From: Demequina pelophila
GTDB lineage: Bacteria > Actinomycetota > Actinomycetes > Actinomycetales > Demequinaceae
Direction of reading: 5' to 3'
Length of the DNA: 64,000 bases
NCBI RefSeq assembly: GCF_000971175.1
Contig: NZ_BBLY01000004.1
Coordinates: forward strand, 120,298 to 184,297
Shown: piece after piece, positions 8,318 to 16,219 of the stretch
How positions within the stretch are numbered: the stretch's first letter is position 1
Layout: each line of letters starts with the position of its first letter
Position numbers and translations under genes: made by a program
Notes under the pieces: generated by a model
Told to the model about the DNA's origin: nothing
Databases searched by the model: none
Seen by the model: only the letters and a program-made list of their open reading frames with translations

Positions 8318-9021
8318 AGGCCATCTCCTCGATGGCGACGCGCCACGTGCTCGCGGACCTGGCCGCGGCCGCGCGGGACGTCGGGCTGCCGGCGCTCGAC
8401 ATCGAGTCCGTCGGCGGGGTCGACGCCGCGCGCCGGGTCGCCGAGGGTGAGGCGTTCGACCTCGTATTCCTCGCGCAGGGCGCGCTCGCGCGACTCGCCT
8501 CCGCCGGTCACGTGGACCCGGCGACCGTCGTGCCACTGGTGGTGTCGGAGGTCGCCGTCGCGGTGCCCGCCGTGGGCGTCGAGGCGGCCATCGCCCCGGA
8601 CGGGACCGCCTTCGCGGACGCCGCCGCGATGCGCGAGGCGCTGCGGGGGGCGGATCGGATCGGCTACTCGACCGGCCCGAGCGGCACCGCCCTGGTCGCG
8701 ACGATCGAGGGCTGGGGCCTCGCGGACCAGCTGGGCGACCGCCTGGTCCAGGCCCGGCCGGGGGTGCCCGTCGCGGCGTCCGTCGCGGCGGGCGACGTCG
8801 ACCTGGGCTTTCAGCAGCTGAGCGAGCTGGTGGGCCGGCCGGGGATCCGCATCCTCGGGGTGCTGCCGCCCGACTGCGCGATCAGCACCGTGTTCGCAGG
8901 CGCGGTCGCGGCCGCATCGGGCGATCCCGAGGCCGCGCACGCGCTGCTGACCCTGATGGCCTCGGCCCGGGTCGACGCGATCAAGACCCGCCACAGTTTC
9001 GCGGTGCCCGTGCGGCCGTAG
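8314..9021 (+). CDS. ModA-like substrate-binding domain protein
   Basis: The 235-residue protein resembles the molybdate-type periplasmic binding fold: AFDLVFLAQGALARLASAGHV, GYSTGPSGTALVATIEGWG and ELVGRPGIRILGVLP. It has no signal peptide or lipobox, so it should stay in the cytoplasm, unlike transporter components. The ATG overlaps the aldo/keto reductase stop, making it the last gene of the operon. A sensor, chaperone or isomerase-like role on a pathway intermediate is possible. I do not recognise its function. Confidence 0.65.
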   Translation: MKAISSMATRHVLADLAAAARDVGLPALDIESVGGVDAARRVAEGEAFDLVFLAQGALARLASAGHVDPATVVPLVVSEVAVAVPAVGVEAAIAPDGTAFADAAAMREALRGADRIGYSTGPSGTALVATIEGWGLADQLGDRLVQARPGVPVAASVAAGDVDLGFQQLSELVGRPGIRILGVLPPDCAISTVFAGAVAAASGDPEAAHALLTLMASARVDAIKTRHSFAVPVRP

Positions 9022-9144
9022 CCCGCCCCGCATCGGCCCGACTGCCCGACGCAGGCCGGCGCCCGCGCCCCGCATCGGCCCCGCCGCACGCCGTGCGCCC
9101 CAGGAGGTGCTGAGCGCCCGCCCGACGCGCGCCCGCGCCCCCGG

Positions 9145-9189
9145 AGGTGCTAAGTGCTCGAAATGCCTGCTTTTGGGCACTGAGCACCT
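9145..9189. repeat. 45-bp palindrome family, copy 1
   Basis: The arms are AGGTGCTAAGTGC… and …GCACTGAGCACCT, between the convergent operon end and the hydrolase gene. A half-copy (AGGTGCTGAGCGCCC) lies just before it at 9105-9119. It may act as a bidirectional terminator. See the finding on this family. Confidence 0.8.
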
Positions 9190-9205
9190 CGCAGAGCGAC
9201 CGTGA

Positions 9206-10198
9206 TCAGGCGTCCGGGGCCCCGACGGGCAGGCTCGCGAGCCAGTCGACGATGCACGCCTCCACGCGCGGGTCCATCGGGTTCTGCGCCTGCTTCTTGT
9301 AGCGCTGGACGTTCGACACGGGCGCGGGCTCGTGTCGCAGAATGTGGTCGACGTCCTTGAGCAGGCGAGTCTCCGCGGTCGAGGCCGCGGAGGCGATGGT
9401 CGCGAGATCTGCGGGGTCCACCTGGACATCCTTCGACCCGGTGACGGCCAGCAGCGGTACGGATGCCGCGCGAAGTGCCGGCATCGGGTCGTAGGCCATG
9501 AACTCCCGCATCCACCGCGCGTTGAGTCGCGCGCCCTGCACGCGGATGACGTCCTGCGAGGAGCCGCGCACCCGGTCGAGCACCTTGCGCTGCTGCGTCG
9601 CGACGTCGGTGCGCATCACGCGCAGCACGAATCGCGCGAGGCCCGGCAGGGTCTTGGCGACCTCCTGGGCCTGCCACACGAGCGTCTCCTCGCCGGTCTT
9701 CGCGGTCGCCGCGAGCAGGACGGCGCCGACGAGGCGGACGCGACCAGTCCCGCCGCCCGCGACCTCGCCGCCCGCGACCTCGCCGCCCGCGACCCCACCA
9801 CCCGCAACCTCGCCAGCCGCGAGCTCCGCCGCCATCGACGCGCCCGCGCTGTGGCCCACCGCGATCACCGGGCCCACCTCGGGCCGTGCGGCCAGCCAGT
9901 CGAGCGCCGCCGACGCATCGGCCAGCTCGTCCCAGAACCCCGTCGGCAGGTACTCCCCGGCGGAGGACCCGACCCCGCGCTTGTCGAAGCGCAGACTGGC
10001 CCAGCCCTGCGCGCCGAGCAGCCGCGCCAGGTCCCGGCTCACGTTGAGCGACACCCGCTTGACGTTGCCGTCGCGGTCGAGCGGCCCCGAGCCGCCCAGG
10101 ATCAGCGCGGCGGGGTGGGGGCCGGGCCCGTCGGGCACCATCAGGGTGCCCGCCAGCGGGCCGGCCGGGCCCTGGACGGCGATGTCGTGCTCGATCAT
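9206..10198 (-). CDS. alpha/beta hydrolase
   Basis: This is a cytoplasmic serine hydrolase of the dienelactone/acylaminoacyl group. LILGGSGPLDRDGN forms the oxyanion region, GHSAGAS is the nucleophile elbow, and VTGSKDVQVDP and DVDHILRHE supply Asp and His. After the elbow the chain carries a low-complexity insertion of repeated GEVAGG units, encoded by the tandem repeat at 9751-9825. I chose the ATG at 10198 because GGAGGAG lies just upstream; an ATG 39 nt earlier is in frame. It diverges from an ArsR-like regulator. The substrate is unknown. Confidence 0.85.
   Translation of the reverse strand: MIEHDIAVQGPAGPLAGTLMVPDGPGPHPAALILGGSGPLDRDGNVKRVSLNVSRDLARLLGAQGWASLRFDKRGVGSSAGEYLPTGFWDELADASAALDWLAARPEVGPVIAVGHSAGASMAAELAAGEVAGGGVAGGEVAGGEVAGGGTGRVRLVGAVLLAATAKTGEETLVWQAQEVAKTLPGLARFVLRVMRTDVATQQRKVLDRVRGSSQDVIRVQGARLNARWMREFMAYDPMPALRAASVPLLAVTGSKDVQVDPADLATIASAASTAETRLLKDVDHILRHEPAPVSNVQRYKKQAQNPMDPRVEACIVDWLASLPVGAPDA
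9751..9825. repeat. five 15-bp tandem repeats inside the hydrolase gene
   Basis: The unit CGCCGCCCGCGACCT occurs three times nearly exactly (9751, 9766, 9781), then twice degenerate. It keeps the reading frame and encodes Gly/Ala/Glu/Val-rich repeats after the nucleophile elbow, suggesting recent slippage expansion. Confidence 0.85.
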
Positions 10199-10227
10199 GG
10201 CGAACTCCTCCGGGAAGGCATGATTGA

Positions 10228-10261
10228 TATCGAACATGGGAATGCTATCGAAAATGATTCC
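10228..10261. promoter_or_regulatory. operator between hydrolase and ArsR-like genes
   Basis: This is an AT-rich island. TATCGAACATG (10228-10238) and TATCGAAAATG (10246-10256) are direct repeats 18 bp apart. GGAAT at 10239-10243 with ATTCC at 10257-10261 forms an interrupted palindrome. It lies between divergent start codons and is the likely autoregulatory site. Confidence 0.55.
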
Positions 10262-10281
10262 ATTGCGCTAGCCTCACTCTC

Positions 10282-10815
10282 GTGACCCCCGCCAAGAGTG
10301 ACCTGGTCCTCCACCCGGTGCGCCTGCGCATCGTGCTCGCCTGCTCCGCCCAGGACGTCACGGCGCGCGACCTCGCCGACCGCATGCCCGACGTCCCGCC
10401 CGCGACCCTGTACCGCCACGTCGCGACGCTGCTCGAGGCGGGCATCCTCACGGTGGTCGCCGAGCGGCGGATCCGCGGCGGCGTCGAGCGGACCTTCCGT
10501 CTCGTCGAGGGCGCGGGCGGCTTGGAAGGGGACGATGCTGCGGCCATGTCCGCGGACGACCACCGGCGGGGCTTCGCGGCCTTCGCGGGCGCGCTGATCG
10601 GCGCGTACTCCCGTTACCTCGATGCCCCGGACGCGCGACCCGCCGAGGACCCGGTGAGCTATCGCCAGATGGCGCTGTGGCTGACCGACGACGAGGTGCG
10701 CGAGCTCGCCGCCGCGATGGCCGATGCGCTGGCGCCCTTCCTCGATCGCGAGGAGGCGCCCGGGCGGCGGCGGGTGCTGCTGAGCACGATCCTCATGCCC
10801 GACGCGCCCTCATGA
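10282..10815 (+). CDS. ArsR-like helix-turn-helix regulator
   Basis: The 177-residue protein has an N-terminal winged helix (HPVRLRIVLACS, ARDLADRMPDVPPATLYRHV, LLEAGILTVVAERR). A helical C-terminal domain of the kind seen in ArsR/HTH_20 proteins follows. It starts at a GTG 84 bp from the divergent hydrolase, which it probably regulates. The linker between the two domains contains a GGGACGATGC copy at 10529-10538, encoding GDDA. Confidence 0.78.
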   Translation: MTPAKSDLVLHPVRLRIVLACSAQDVTARDLADRMPDVPPATLYRHVATLLEAGILTVVAERRIRGGVERTFRLVEGAGGLEGDDAAAMSADDHRRGFAAFAGALIGAYSRYLDAPDARPAEDPVSYRQMALWLTDDEVRELAAAMADALAPFLDREEAPGRRRVLLSTILMPDAPS

Positions 10816-10876
10816 GCCCGCGGCCGTAGCGAGAGCCCGAGGCCGCAGCGAGAGCCCGCGGCCGCAGCGCCCCGCG

Positions 10877-10921
10877 AGGTGCTCACTGCCCAAAATCAGT
10901 GATTCTGGGCAGTGAGCACCT
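10877..10921. repeat. 45-bp palindrome family, copy 2
   Basis: The arms AGGTGCTCACTGCCCA and TGGGCAGTGAGCACCT pair almost perfectly around ATTC/ATCA-rich centre sequence. It lies between the convergent ArsR-like and S4 genes. Compared with copy 1 it carries a swapped C-G pair at position 9 of the stem. Confidence 0.85.
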
Positions 10922-10929
10922 CCGGGCGC

Positions 10930-10995
10930 GCACGTGGCGCGCTCGTGGCGCACGTGGCGCGCAGGTGGCGCGCAGGTGGCGCGCAGGTGGCGCGA
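10930..10995. repeat. 10-bp tandem repeat, GTGGCGCGCA
   Basis: About six adjacent copies of GTGGCGCGCA and variants fill the spacer up to the S4-domain stop codon. No function is evident. Confidence 0.8.
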
Positions 10996-10998
10996 GCG

Positions 10999-11226
10999 TC
11001 AGCCGACGACTCGCGCCTGGCGGCCCCCGATGGCCACGACGTCACCCGGCTGAAGCTGCCGTCCGCGGCGCAGGTCGACCTCGCCGTTGACGCGCACCTC
11101 GCCCGCGCGGATCGCCTCCTTCGCCTCGCCGCCGGAGTCGACGAGCCCGGCGAACTGCAGAAACTGGCCCAGGCGGATGCCGTCGCCGCTCACGGGCACG
11201 TCGTCGATCGGATCGGAGGTCGCCAT
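10999..11226 (-). CDS. S4-domain RNA-binding protein
   Basis: The 75-residue protein is a single S4 domain: IRLGQFLQFAGLVDSGGEAK, AGEVRVNGEVDLRRGRQL and GDVVAIGG. It matches the small YbcJ-like family, which binds structured RNA. Length and domain are typical. It stands alone between two 45-bp palindromes (copies 2 and 3). Confidence 0.88.
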   Translation of the reverse strand: MATSDPIDDVPVSGDGIRLGQFLQFAGLVDSGGEAKEAIRAGEVRVNGEVDLRRGRQLQPGDVVAIGGRQARVVG

Positions 11227-11329
11227 GCCCGCATGCTATCCGGCCGCGGCCGGCCCCGCCCCGCCGCCCCCGCCCCCGCTTCGGCCGAGCGCCCCGCCGC
11301 CCCCGCCGCGTGCCGCCAGGCGCCCTGGG

Positions 11330-11374
11330 AGGTGCTCAGTGACCAAAAGCGCTCAGTTTGGGCAGTGAGCACCT
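11330..11374. repeat. 45-bp palindrome family, copy 3
   Basis: The arms are AGGTGCTCAGTGACCAAAA and TTTGGGCAGTGAGCACCT, 22 bp beyond the stop codon of the DUF389 gene. A G·G mismatch occupies the stem position where copies 1 and 2 hold G-C and C-G. Confidence 0.85.
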
Positions 11375-11395
11375 CGCAGGGCGCTTGTCGGCCAC

Positions 11396-13099
11396 CTACC
11401 TCCCGGGCGCCTCCAGCTCGATGATCTCCACGGGCCGGATCTGCAGCTCGAGCCCCACCGGCCGGATGAAGACGTCCTGCAGGTCGGCGAGCAGCACTGC
11501 GGGATCCGGCGGGTCCCCGGCCCCCGCGAGAGACACCTTCACGGTGTCGTCCTCGAGTGCCACCGCGGTCAGCACCAGTTCGGAGTCCTCGCCCAGCCAT
11601 TCGCGCACGGCGGCCTCGGCGTCGGACTCGCGGGTCTCGTTCTGGAACACGCCCTCGGCGCTGAGCGTCAGCGGCACCAGCACCAGCCCGGCGAGCACCA
11701 CGAACGGCGCCATCGTCAGGGCCACCTGGCGCCGCCGCGTGGTGAGCACGTAGGTGCGCGCGAACCCGGTGAGGACGAACACGATGGACGCCGCGAGCAC
11801 GATCGCCACGAAGTTGGTGAGGAACAGGAGCAGGGCGCCCAGCGCATCGGCCCAATGGCGGGAGCCCAGGCTCACGCCCACCACCGCGAGCGGCGGCACC
11901 AGCGCCACGGCGATCGCGACGCCCGCGATGCCCGACGCCATGCGGTGGAACACCGTGGCGAACGCGCCGGCCGCGCCCGCGGCGAGCGCGATGAGCATGT
12001 CGACGGTCGTGGGGTTGATGCGCGATGCGATCTGCGTGTTGGCCTCGTAGGTGACCGTCGCCGGCACCCAGCGGGACACGGCCCCGGCGAAGATCACGGA
12101 CACGACCACGCCCGATGCGACCAGCACCGCGGACTGGAACGCGCGCCGGCCCCAGCCGTTGACCAGGGCGCCCGCGAGCCCGACGATCGGCGTCATGAGC
12201 GGGGCGACCAGCATCGCGCCGATCACGACGGCGGTGGAGTCCGCGAGCACCGCGAACGTCGCGATCGCCACGGATAGCAGCAGCATCACCCACCAGGCGC
12301 CCAGCTTGGTGAGGCGCTGGGGCTCTTCGAAGTAGAGCCCGTCGGCCTGCGCGGCGCGCTCCTTGCGGCCGATGTCCGCGAGCTTCACCCAGTCCCACAG
12401 GATGTCCGTGATCGAGGCCTGCGACGGCTCGAGCGTGGTCTCGCCGGCGGCGCGCCGAACGCTCCAGGCGAGCAGCAGCAGCCCGCCGGTGAGCGACACG
12501 ACGGCGCCCGTCGCGATGATCCCGCTGGTGATGGACTGCGGCACCAGGAAGGACAGCACGCCCACCACGACGGCGATCGCTCCCAGCGCCAGCCGCGCCG
12601 CGGGGTCGCGCTCGTGCCGGTGCGCGATCGCCCCGATGATCGCGACCAGCCCTCGGAAGCCCACGTACATCCCCAGGAGCCCGACGAGCAGGGTGAGGCT
12701 GACGGGCCGGTCGATCAGCCACGCGAGGTACGCCAGCGGCACCGCGAGCAGCAGCGCGCCCAGCCCGCGCAGGGCCGTGAGCCAGCGGATGCCGCGCCTG
12801 CCGTACCAGCGGCGGCCCGTCACTGCGTAGAAGAGGTCCATGAGCCCGCCGAAGGTCAGCAGGGCGATGGCGAGGGTCTGCACCAGCTCCGTCGACGTGT
12901 CCGGTGCGAGCAGCACCAGCCCGCCCGCCAGGATGGCGACGAAGCCGCGAATCGCCGCCGAGTTCGACAGCGCCACCGCGAGGTTGCGCGCCTGCGAGCG
13001 CAGCTGCGGGTTCGGGTGGGACCCGGGCGGCGACCACCCGGGGCCGGGGGCCTCCTCGCCCGAGGTGCCCGGCGCATCGTCCCGTGAGGGGTGCTCCAT
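11396..13099 (-). CDS. HdeD-like/DUF389 membrane protein
   Basis: The 567-residue membrane protein joins two modules. Residues about 35-210 hold six hydrophobic segments of the HdeD/DUF308 type (GGLVLLAPDTS, RRWYGRRGIRW). Residues about 250-470 are a DUF389 core, with VIGAMLVAPLMTPIVGLAGALV and VFHRMASGIAGVAIAVALVPPLA. A soluble C-terminal domain follows the last helix. The function of DUF389 is unknown. I chose the ATG at 13099; the long upstream open frame is antisense to the L,D-transpeptidase. A GCATCGTCCC copy lies in its N-terminal tail at 13074. Confidence 0.85.
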   Translation of the reverse strand: MEHPSRDDAPGTSGEEAPGPGWSPPGSHPNPQLRSQARNLAVALSNSAAIRGFVAILAGGLVLLAPDTSTELVQTLAIALLTFGGLMDLFYAVTGRRWYGRRGIRWLTALRGLGALLLAVPLAYLAWLIDRPVSLTLLVGLLGMYVGFRGLVAIIGAIAHRHERDPAARLALGAIAVVVGVLSFLVPQSITSGIIATGAVVSLTGGLLLLAWSVRRAAGETTLEPSQASITDILWDWVKLADIGRKERAAQADGLYFEEPQRLTKLGAWWVMLLLSVAIATFAVLADSTAVVIGAMLVAPLMTPIVGLAGALVNGWGRRAFQSAVLVASGVVVSVIFAGAVSRWVPATVTYEANTQIASRINPTTVDMLIALAAGAAGAFATVFHRMASGIAGVAIAVALVPPLAVVGVSLGSRHWADALGALLLFLTNFVAIVLAASIVFVLTGFARTYVLTTRRRQVALTMAPFVVLAGLVLVPLTLSAEGVFQNETRESDAEAAVREWLGEDSELVLTAVALEDDTVKVSLAGAGDPPDPAVLLADLQDVFIRPVGLELQIRPVEIIELEAPGR

Positions 13100-13201
13100 G
13101 TCGTCATCGTATGGCCGAAACCCCAGGTGCGTCGCGCCTTGCGACGAGGCATGGACGCGGCGCGGCGCAGGCCCTAGCGTGAGCGGTGTTGAGGGGGTTG
13201 C

Positions 13202-14008
13202 ATGCGTCACGTCGCCGTCGCCGCGCTGGTCGCGCTGGCCGTCGCGGGATGCTCGTCGTCCGGCGACCAGACCCCGACCGCGTCGGGCGCGGCCGGCCCA
13301 GCCGCCACGCCAGCCGCCACGACCCAGCCGGTGGTGACGGCGTCCGGCTCGGGATCCCCCGAGGACGACGAGGCCGCGGGCGTCGCGCTCCCCGTCTCGC
13401 GCATCGCCACCGCGCCCGGCACGACGCTCACGGTCCTGGACGCGCCCGACGGCGAGGTCGCGCAGGTGATCCGCGCGGAGGACGTCCTCACCGCCCCCGG
13501 CGCGACGCCGCTGGTCTTTCTGGTCGCGCGGCAGCAGGGGGAGTGGCTCGAGCTGCTGCTCCCGGTCCGGCCCAACGGCACCACGGGATGGGTGAGGGCC
13601 GATGCTGTGGTCGTCACCGAGACCGCCTTCCGTATCGAGGTGGCCATGGAGGACTTCGAGCTCACCATCTACGAGGGCCTGGACGTGGTGCTCGAGACGG
13701 CGATCGCGCTGGGCGCGGACGGCATGCCGACTCCGGGCGGCGTCTACTACATCCGCGAGTTGCTGCAGCCGCCGGACCCGACCGGGCTGTACGGCCCGTA
13801 CGCGTACGGGCTGTCGGGCTATTCGCCGGTGCTCGACGAGTTCGCCGGCGGGCAGGCGGTCATCGGGATCCACGGCACGAACGACCCGACGAGCATCGGC
13901 AACGCGGTCTCGCACGGGTGCATCCGCGTCCCCAACGCCGTGGTGCGGCGGATGGTCGAGGAGGTGGGGCTGCCTCTGGGCACCCCGGTGGTGATGCTCG
14001 AGGGATAG
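13202..14008 (+). CDS. L,D-transpeptidase lipoprotein
   Basis: The signal peptide ends in a lipobox (VAVAGC), so the 268-residue protein is anchored to the membrane outer face. After a Thr/Ala-rich linker, an SH3-like segment (TTLTVLDAPDGEVAQVI) precedes a YkuD domain with HGTNDPTSIGNAVSHGCIRV, which contains the catalytic His and Cys. These enzymes form 3-3 peptidoglycan cross-links or attach proteins. The start is preceded by a G-rich TTGAGGGGGTTGC rather than a canonical ribosome-binding site. Confidence 0.92.
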   Translation: MRHVAVAALVALAVAGCSSSGDQTPTASGAAGPAATPAATTQPVVTASGSGSPEDDEAAGVALPVSRIATAPGTTLTVLDAPDGEVAQVIRAEDVLTAPGATPLVFLVARQQGEWLELLLPVRPNGTTGWVRADAVVVTETAFRIEVAMEDFELTIYEGLDVVLETAIALGADGMPTPGGVYYIRELLQPPDPTGLYGPYAYGLSGYSPVLDEFAGGQAVIGIHGTNDPTSIGNAVSHGCIRVPNAVVRRMVEEVGLPLGTPVVMLEG

Positions 14009-14085
14009 CGGCCGGGAGGCGCCGAGTCGCGGCCGGGAGGCGCCGAGTCGCGTCCGGCCCGGCGCCCCCGGCGTCACCCACAAGA

Positions 14086-14117
14086 ACGCGGCCCCCGCCA
14101 ACCGGCGGGGGCCGCGT
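14086..14117. terminator. bidirectional terminator hairpin
   Basis: A perfect 14-bp stem (ACGCGGCCCCCGCC / GGCGGGGGCCGCGT) with an AACC loop lies between the convergent L,D-transpeptidase and secreted-protein genes. Two degenerate 25-bp tandem units precede it at 14010-14058. Confidence 0.85.
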
Positions 14118-14132
14118 CCTTCCTGGGGGAGG

Positions 14133-15848
14133 TCAGCCCGTGTAGGTGACCGTGGCCGCGACCGGCGTGGCCGCCGGGGCCGTCACCACGTTGGCGAGCG
14201 TCCCCTCGGTCGGGGTCGCCGCGGTCGGAGTGGTCGGGTTGGTCGGGATGCAGCCCTCACCCGTGGGGTAGGTGACCGCCATCAGCTCACCGGGTGCCAC
14301 CCCGAGCGCCACGTTGGCGTCCCGGGTCCAGCCCAGGTTCGCCGCCGGGTTCTCGACCCAGAGCCCGTCGACCAGCTCGTAGCCCGGGTAGGACACCACC
14401 TCGCCGTTGACCACCGAGACTCCCGGCCACATGACCGAGCCGGACGGCGTCGCCAGGCCGGTCTGCGTGTACTCCGAGCCGAACCAGGTCAGCGTCGTCG
14501 TGTCCGGCAGCGTGCCGTTGGTGACGGTGATCGAGTAGTCGAGGTACGGGATGTCCCCGCGGCACATGAGCTCCACCTCGACGTCGATCTGCGGCGCCGG
14601 CGGGTTCGGGTTGGGCACGTAGCACCGCGGATCGTCCTCATCGAGCTGCGGATCGACCGTGTACGTCACCTCCTGCACCGCGGAACCGTCCTCGAACACA
14701 TGGCCGGCGTGGGCGTAGAAGGTCACCGTGTGCGTGCCCGGGTCCGTGGGGACCGGGTACGGCGCGTAGTCGGCCTTGATCGCGGTCACGTAGGCCACCT
14801 CGCCGTCGGCGTCACAGGTGGCCGGGATGACCACCACCTCCGCCAACGATGCGGCGAGCGGCATGCAGCCGTCGTCCGGGAACGGGTCGCTCACCGTCTC
14901 GACCCAGTCGGTCCACACCGTCTTGGACGGGTCGGGCGTCCACGCCGTGCCGTCCCAGTACGCGGGGACCGTGCCGGTGCGGGTCGAGGTGGTGGTCACC
15001 GCGAGGCCCTGTAGGGGCTCGACGCACTGGGTGACGTCCACGGTCTCGACGATCGGCGCATCGCACCGGGCGTCGTCGTGGGGCCAGCCGAGCGTCTCGA
15101 CCCAGTCGCCGTACACGGTGGTGGACTCGTCGAGCACCCACGCGCCGTCCTTCCACATGTGCTGCGTCGTGGCGGTGCGGGTCCACGTCGTGGTGATCGC
15201 CTGGCCGGCGAGCGGCTCGACGCACACCGTGTCGTAGACCTTCTCCTCGACCGTCTCGGGCACCGGCGGGCCGTCGCAGTAGGCCGAGTCGGCGGCGTAG
15301 TACTGGTCCGCGTCCCTCTCCTTGACCCACACGAGAGAGCCGGTGTCGGGGTCGCACACCTGGACCTTCTCCGGCTCGGGCTGCGCGCAGCCCGGGTCCG
15401 TGAACGGCTCACCGGCCTGCTCGGTCCACTCGCCCTCCCGCTTCTCCTCGACCCAGACGTGCTCCCCGCTGCCGGCGTCGCAGACCTTGACGGGATCCGA
15501 CTCGGGCTCCGGCTCCTGCGCAGGCTCGGCACACCCGTCGTACTTCAGCAGCGACTGGTCGCCCTGGGCCTCCCAGCGCACGCCCTTGTACTCGCCCGCG
15601 GGGTAGATGTCCGTGCCGGCGTGGTTCGCATCGGCGTTGATGTGGCCCGCCCTGTAGAACGCCTCCACCGAGGTGGTGAGGCGGTTGTACTCGTTCCCCT
15701 CCGAGCCCGTCGCGTGACAGAACGTGATCGTGTTCGCGCCCCCGCCCGGGGAGTCGTGGCTGCCTCCTCCGGCCGTGGCCGGCGCAGCGCCAGCGGTGAT
15801 CGCGAGCATCGTCAGAGCCGCGGTCACCATGAGTTTCCTCAGCTTCAT
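14133..15848 (-). CDS. secreted CHATGS-motif surface protein A
   Basis: The 571-residue exported protein has a signal peptide (MKLRKLMVTAALTMLAITAG, cleaved near ATAGG). Its modules in order are an ITFCHATGS domain with GHINADANHAGTDIYPAG, Cys-paired repeats of the VCD/VCVEP type, and a C-terminal domain with PYLDYSITVTNGTLP, WPGVSVVNGEVVSYPG and NLGWTRDANV. It stops exactly after VAATVTYTG with no membrane anchor. It is a tandem paralogue of the gene at 16220-18274, and leader and terminator are duplicated with it. An adhesin or matrix role is plausible but unproven. Confidence 0.75.
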   Translation of the reverse strand: MKLRKLMVTAALTMLAITAGAAPATAGGGSHDSPGGGANTITFCHATGSEGNEYNRLTTSVEAFYRAGHINADANHAGTDIYPAGEYKGVRWEAQGDQSLLKYDGCAEPAQEPEPESDPVKVCDAGSGEHVWVEEKREGEWTEQAGEPFTDPGCAQPEPEKVQVCDPDTGSLVWVKERDADQYYAADSAYCDGPPVPETVEEKVYDTVCVEPLAGQAITTTWTRTATTQHMWKDGAWVLDESTTVYGDWVETLGWPHDDARCDAPIVETVDVTQCVEPLQGLAVTTTSTRTGTVPAYWDGTAWTPDPSKTVWTDWVETVSDPFPDDGCMPLAASLAEVVVIPATCDADGEVAYVTAIKADYAPYPVPTDPGTHTVTFYAHAGHVFEDGSAVQEVTYTVDPQLDEDDPRCYVPNPNPPAPQIDVEVELMCRGDIPYLDYSITVTNGTLPDTTTLTWFGSEYTQTGLATPSGSVMWPGVSVVNGEVVSYPGYELVDGLWVENPAANLGWTRDANVALGVAPGELMAVTYPTGEGCIPTNPTTPTAATPTEGTLANVVTAPAATPVAATVTYTG

Positions 15849-15915
15849 GGCTTCCTCCCGGCGGGGAGGGGTGCGCGACATCACGCCCCTCAGCGTTCCC
15901 CCCGCTACTGCCCAT
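15849..15915 (-). promoter_or_regulatory. conserved leader of secreted protein A
   Basis: Upstream of the ATG the minus strand reads GTAGCGGGGGGAACGCTGAG (15889-15908 on the plus strand), then a short C-rich/G-rich hairpin (CACCCCTCCCCGCCGGGAGG) containing the ribosome-binding site. The same arrangement precedes secreted protein B. Confidence 0.6.
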
Positions 15916-16126
15916 CCTGGCCTTATCGCCCCATAGCGCGCAAGAGCGCGCAAAAGGGAACTTTCGGGGTGCGGGACGCCCGCCACCAGGGACGATGCGC
16001 GGGTCGCCTCGCGCGGCGGCGGCCCCCTCCGCGCTGCCCCGCCACGCGGCTCCCGCCGCGCGGCCCCCGCCACGCGACCGCGCCCCCCGCCGTGCGGCCC
16101 TCGCCGCGTGTCTCCCAGCAACGCGA
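15916..16126. other. GC-rich spacer without a gene
   Basis: This stretch holds a GGGACGATGC copy at 15989-15998 and degenerate repeats of the type CCGCCACGCGG between 16020 and 16115. I see no coding sequence. Confidence 0.6.
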
Positions 16127-16159
16127 CCGCGGCCCCCGCCTCGAGGGCGGGGGCCGCGG
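16127..16159. terminator. terminator hairpin after secreted protein B
   Basis: A perfect 14-bp stem (CCGCGGCCCCCGCC / GGCGGGGGCCGCGG) with a five-base loop lies about 60 bp beyond the stop. It closely resembles the hairpin at 14086-14117, as expected for a duplicated unit. Confidence 0.8.
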
Positions 16160-16219
16160 CCTTTCTGCGGGGGGTGCGGCCGGCGCCGCTCCCTGGGGGT
16201 CCTCAGGCCCCGACGGGCC

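Noticed and set aside
9751..9825. CRISPR-like array
   Set aside because: The 15-bp units are contiguous without spacers and keep the reading frame; this is a coding tandem repeat.
15849..15915. c-di-AMP (ydaO) riboswitch upstream of the secreted-protein gene
   Set aside because: The GGGGGAAC string is suggestive, but the leader is far too short and the other conserved blocks are missing.
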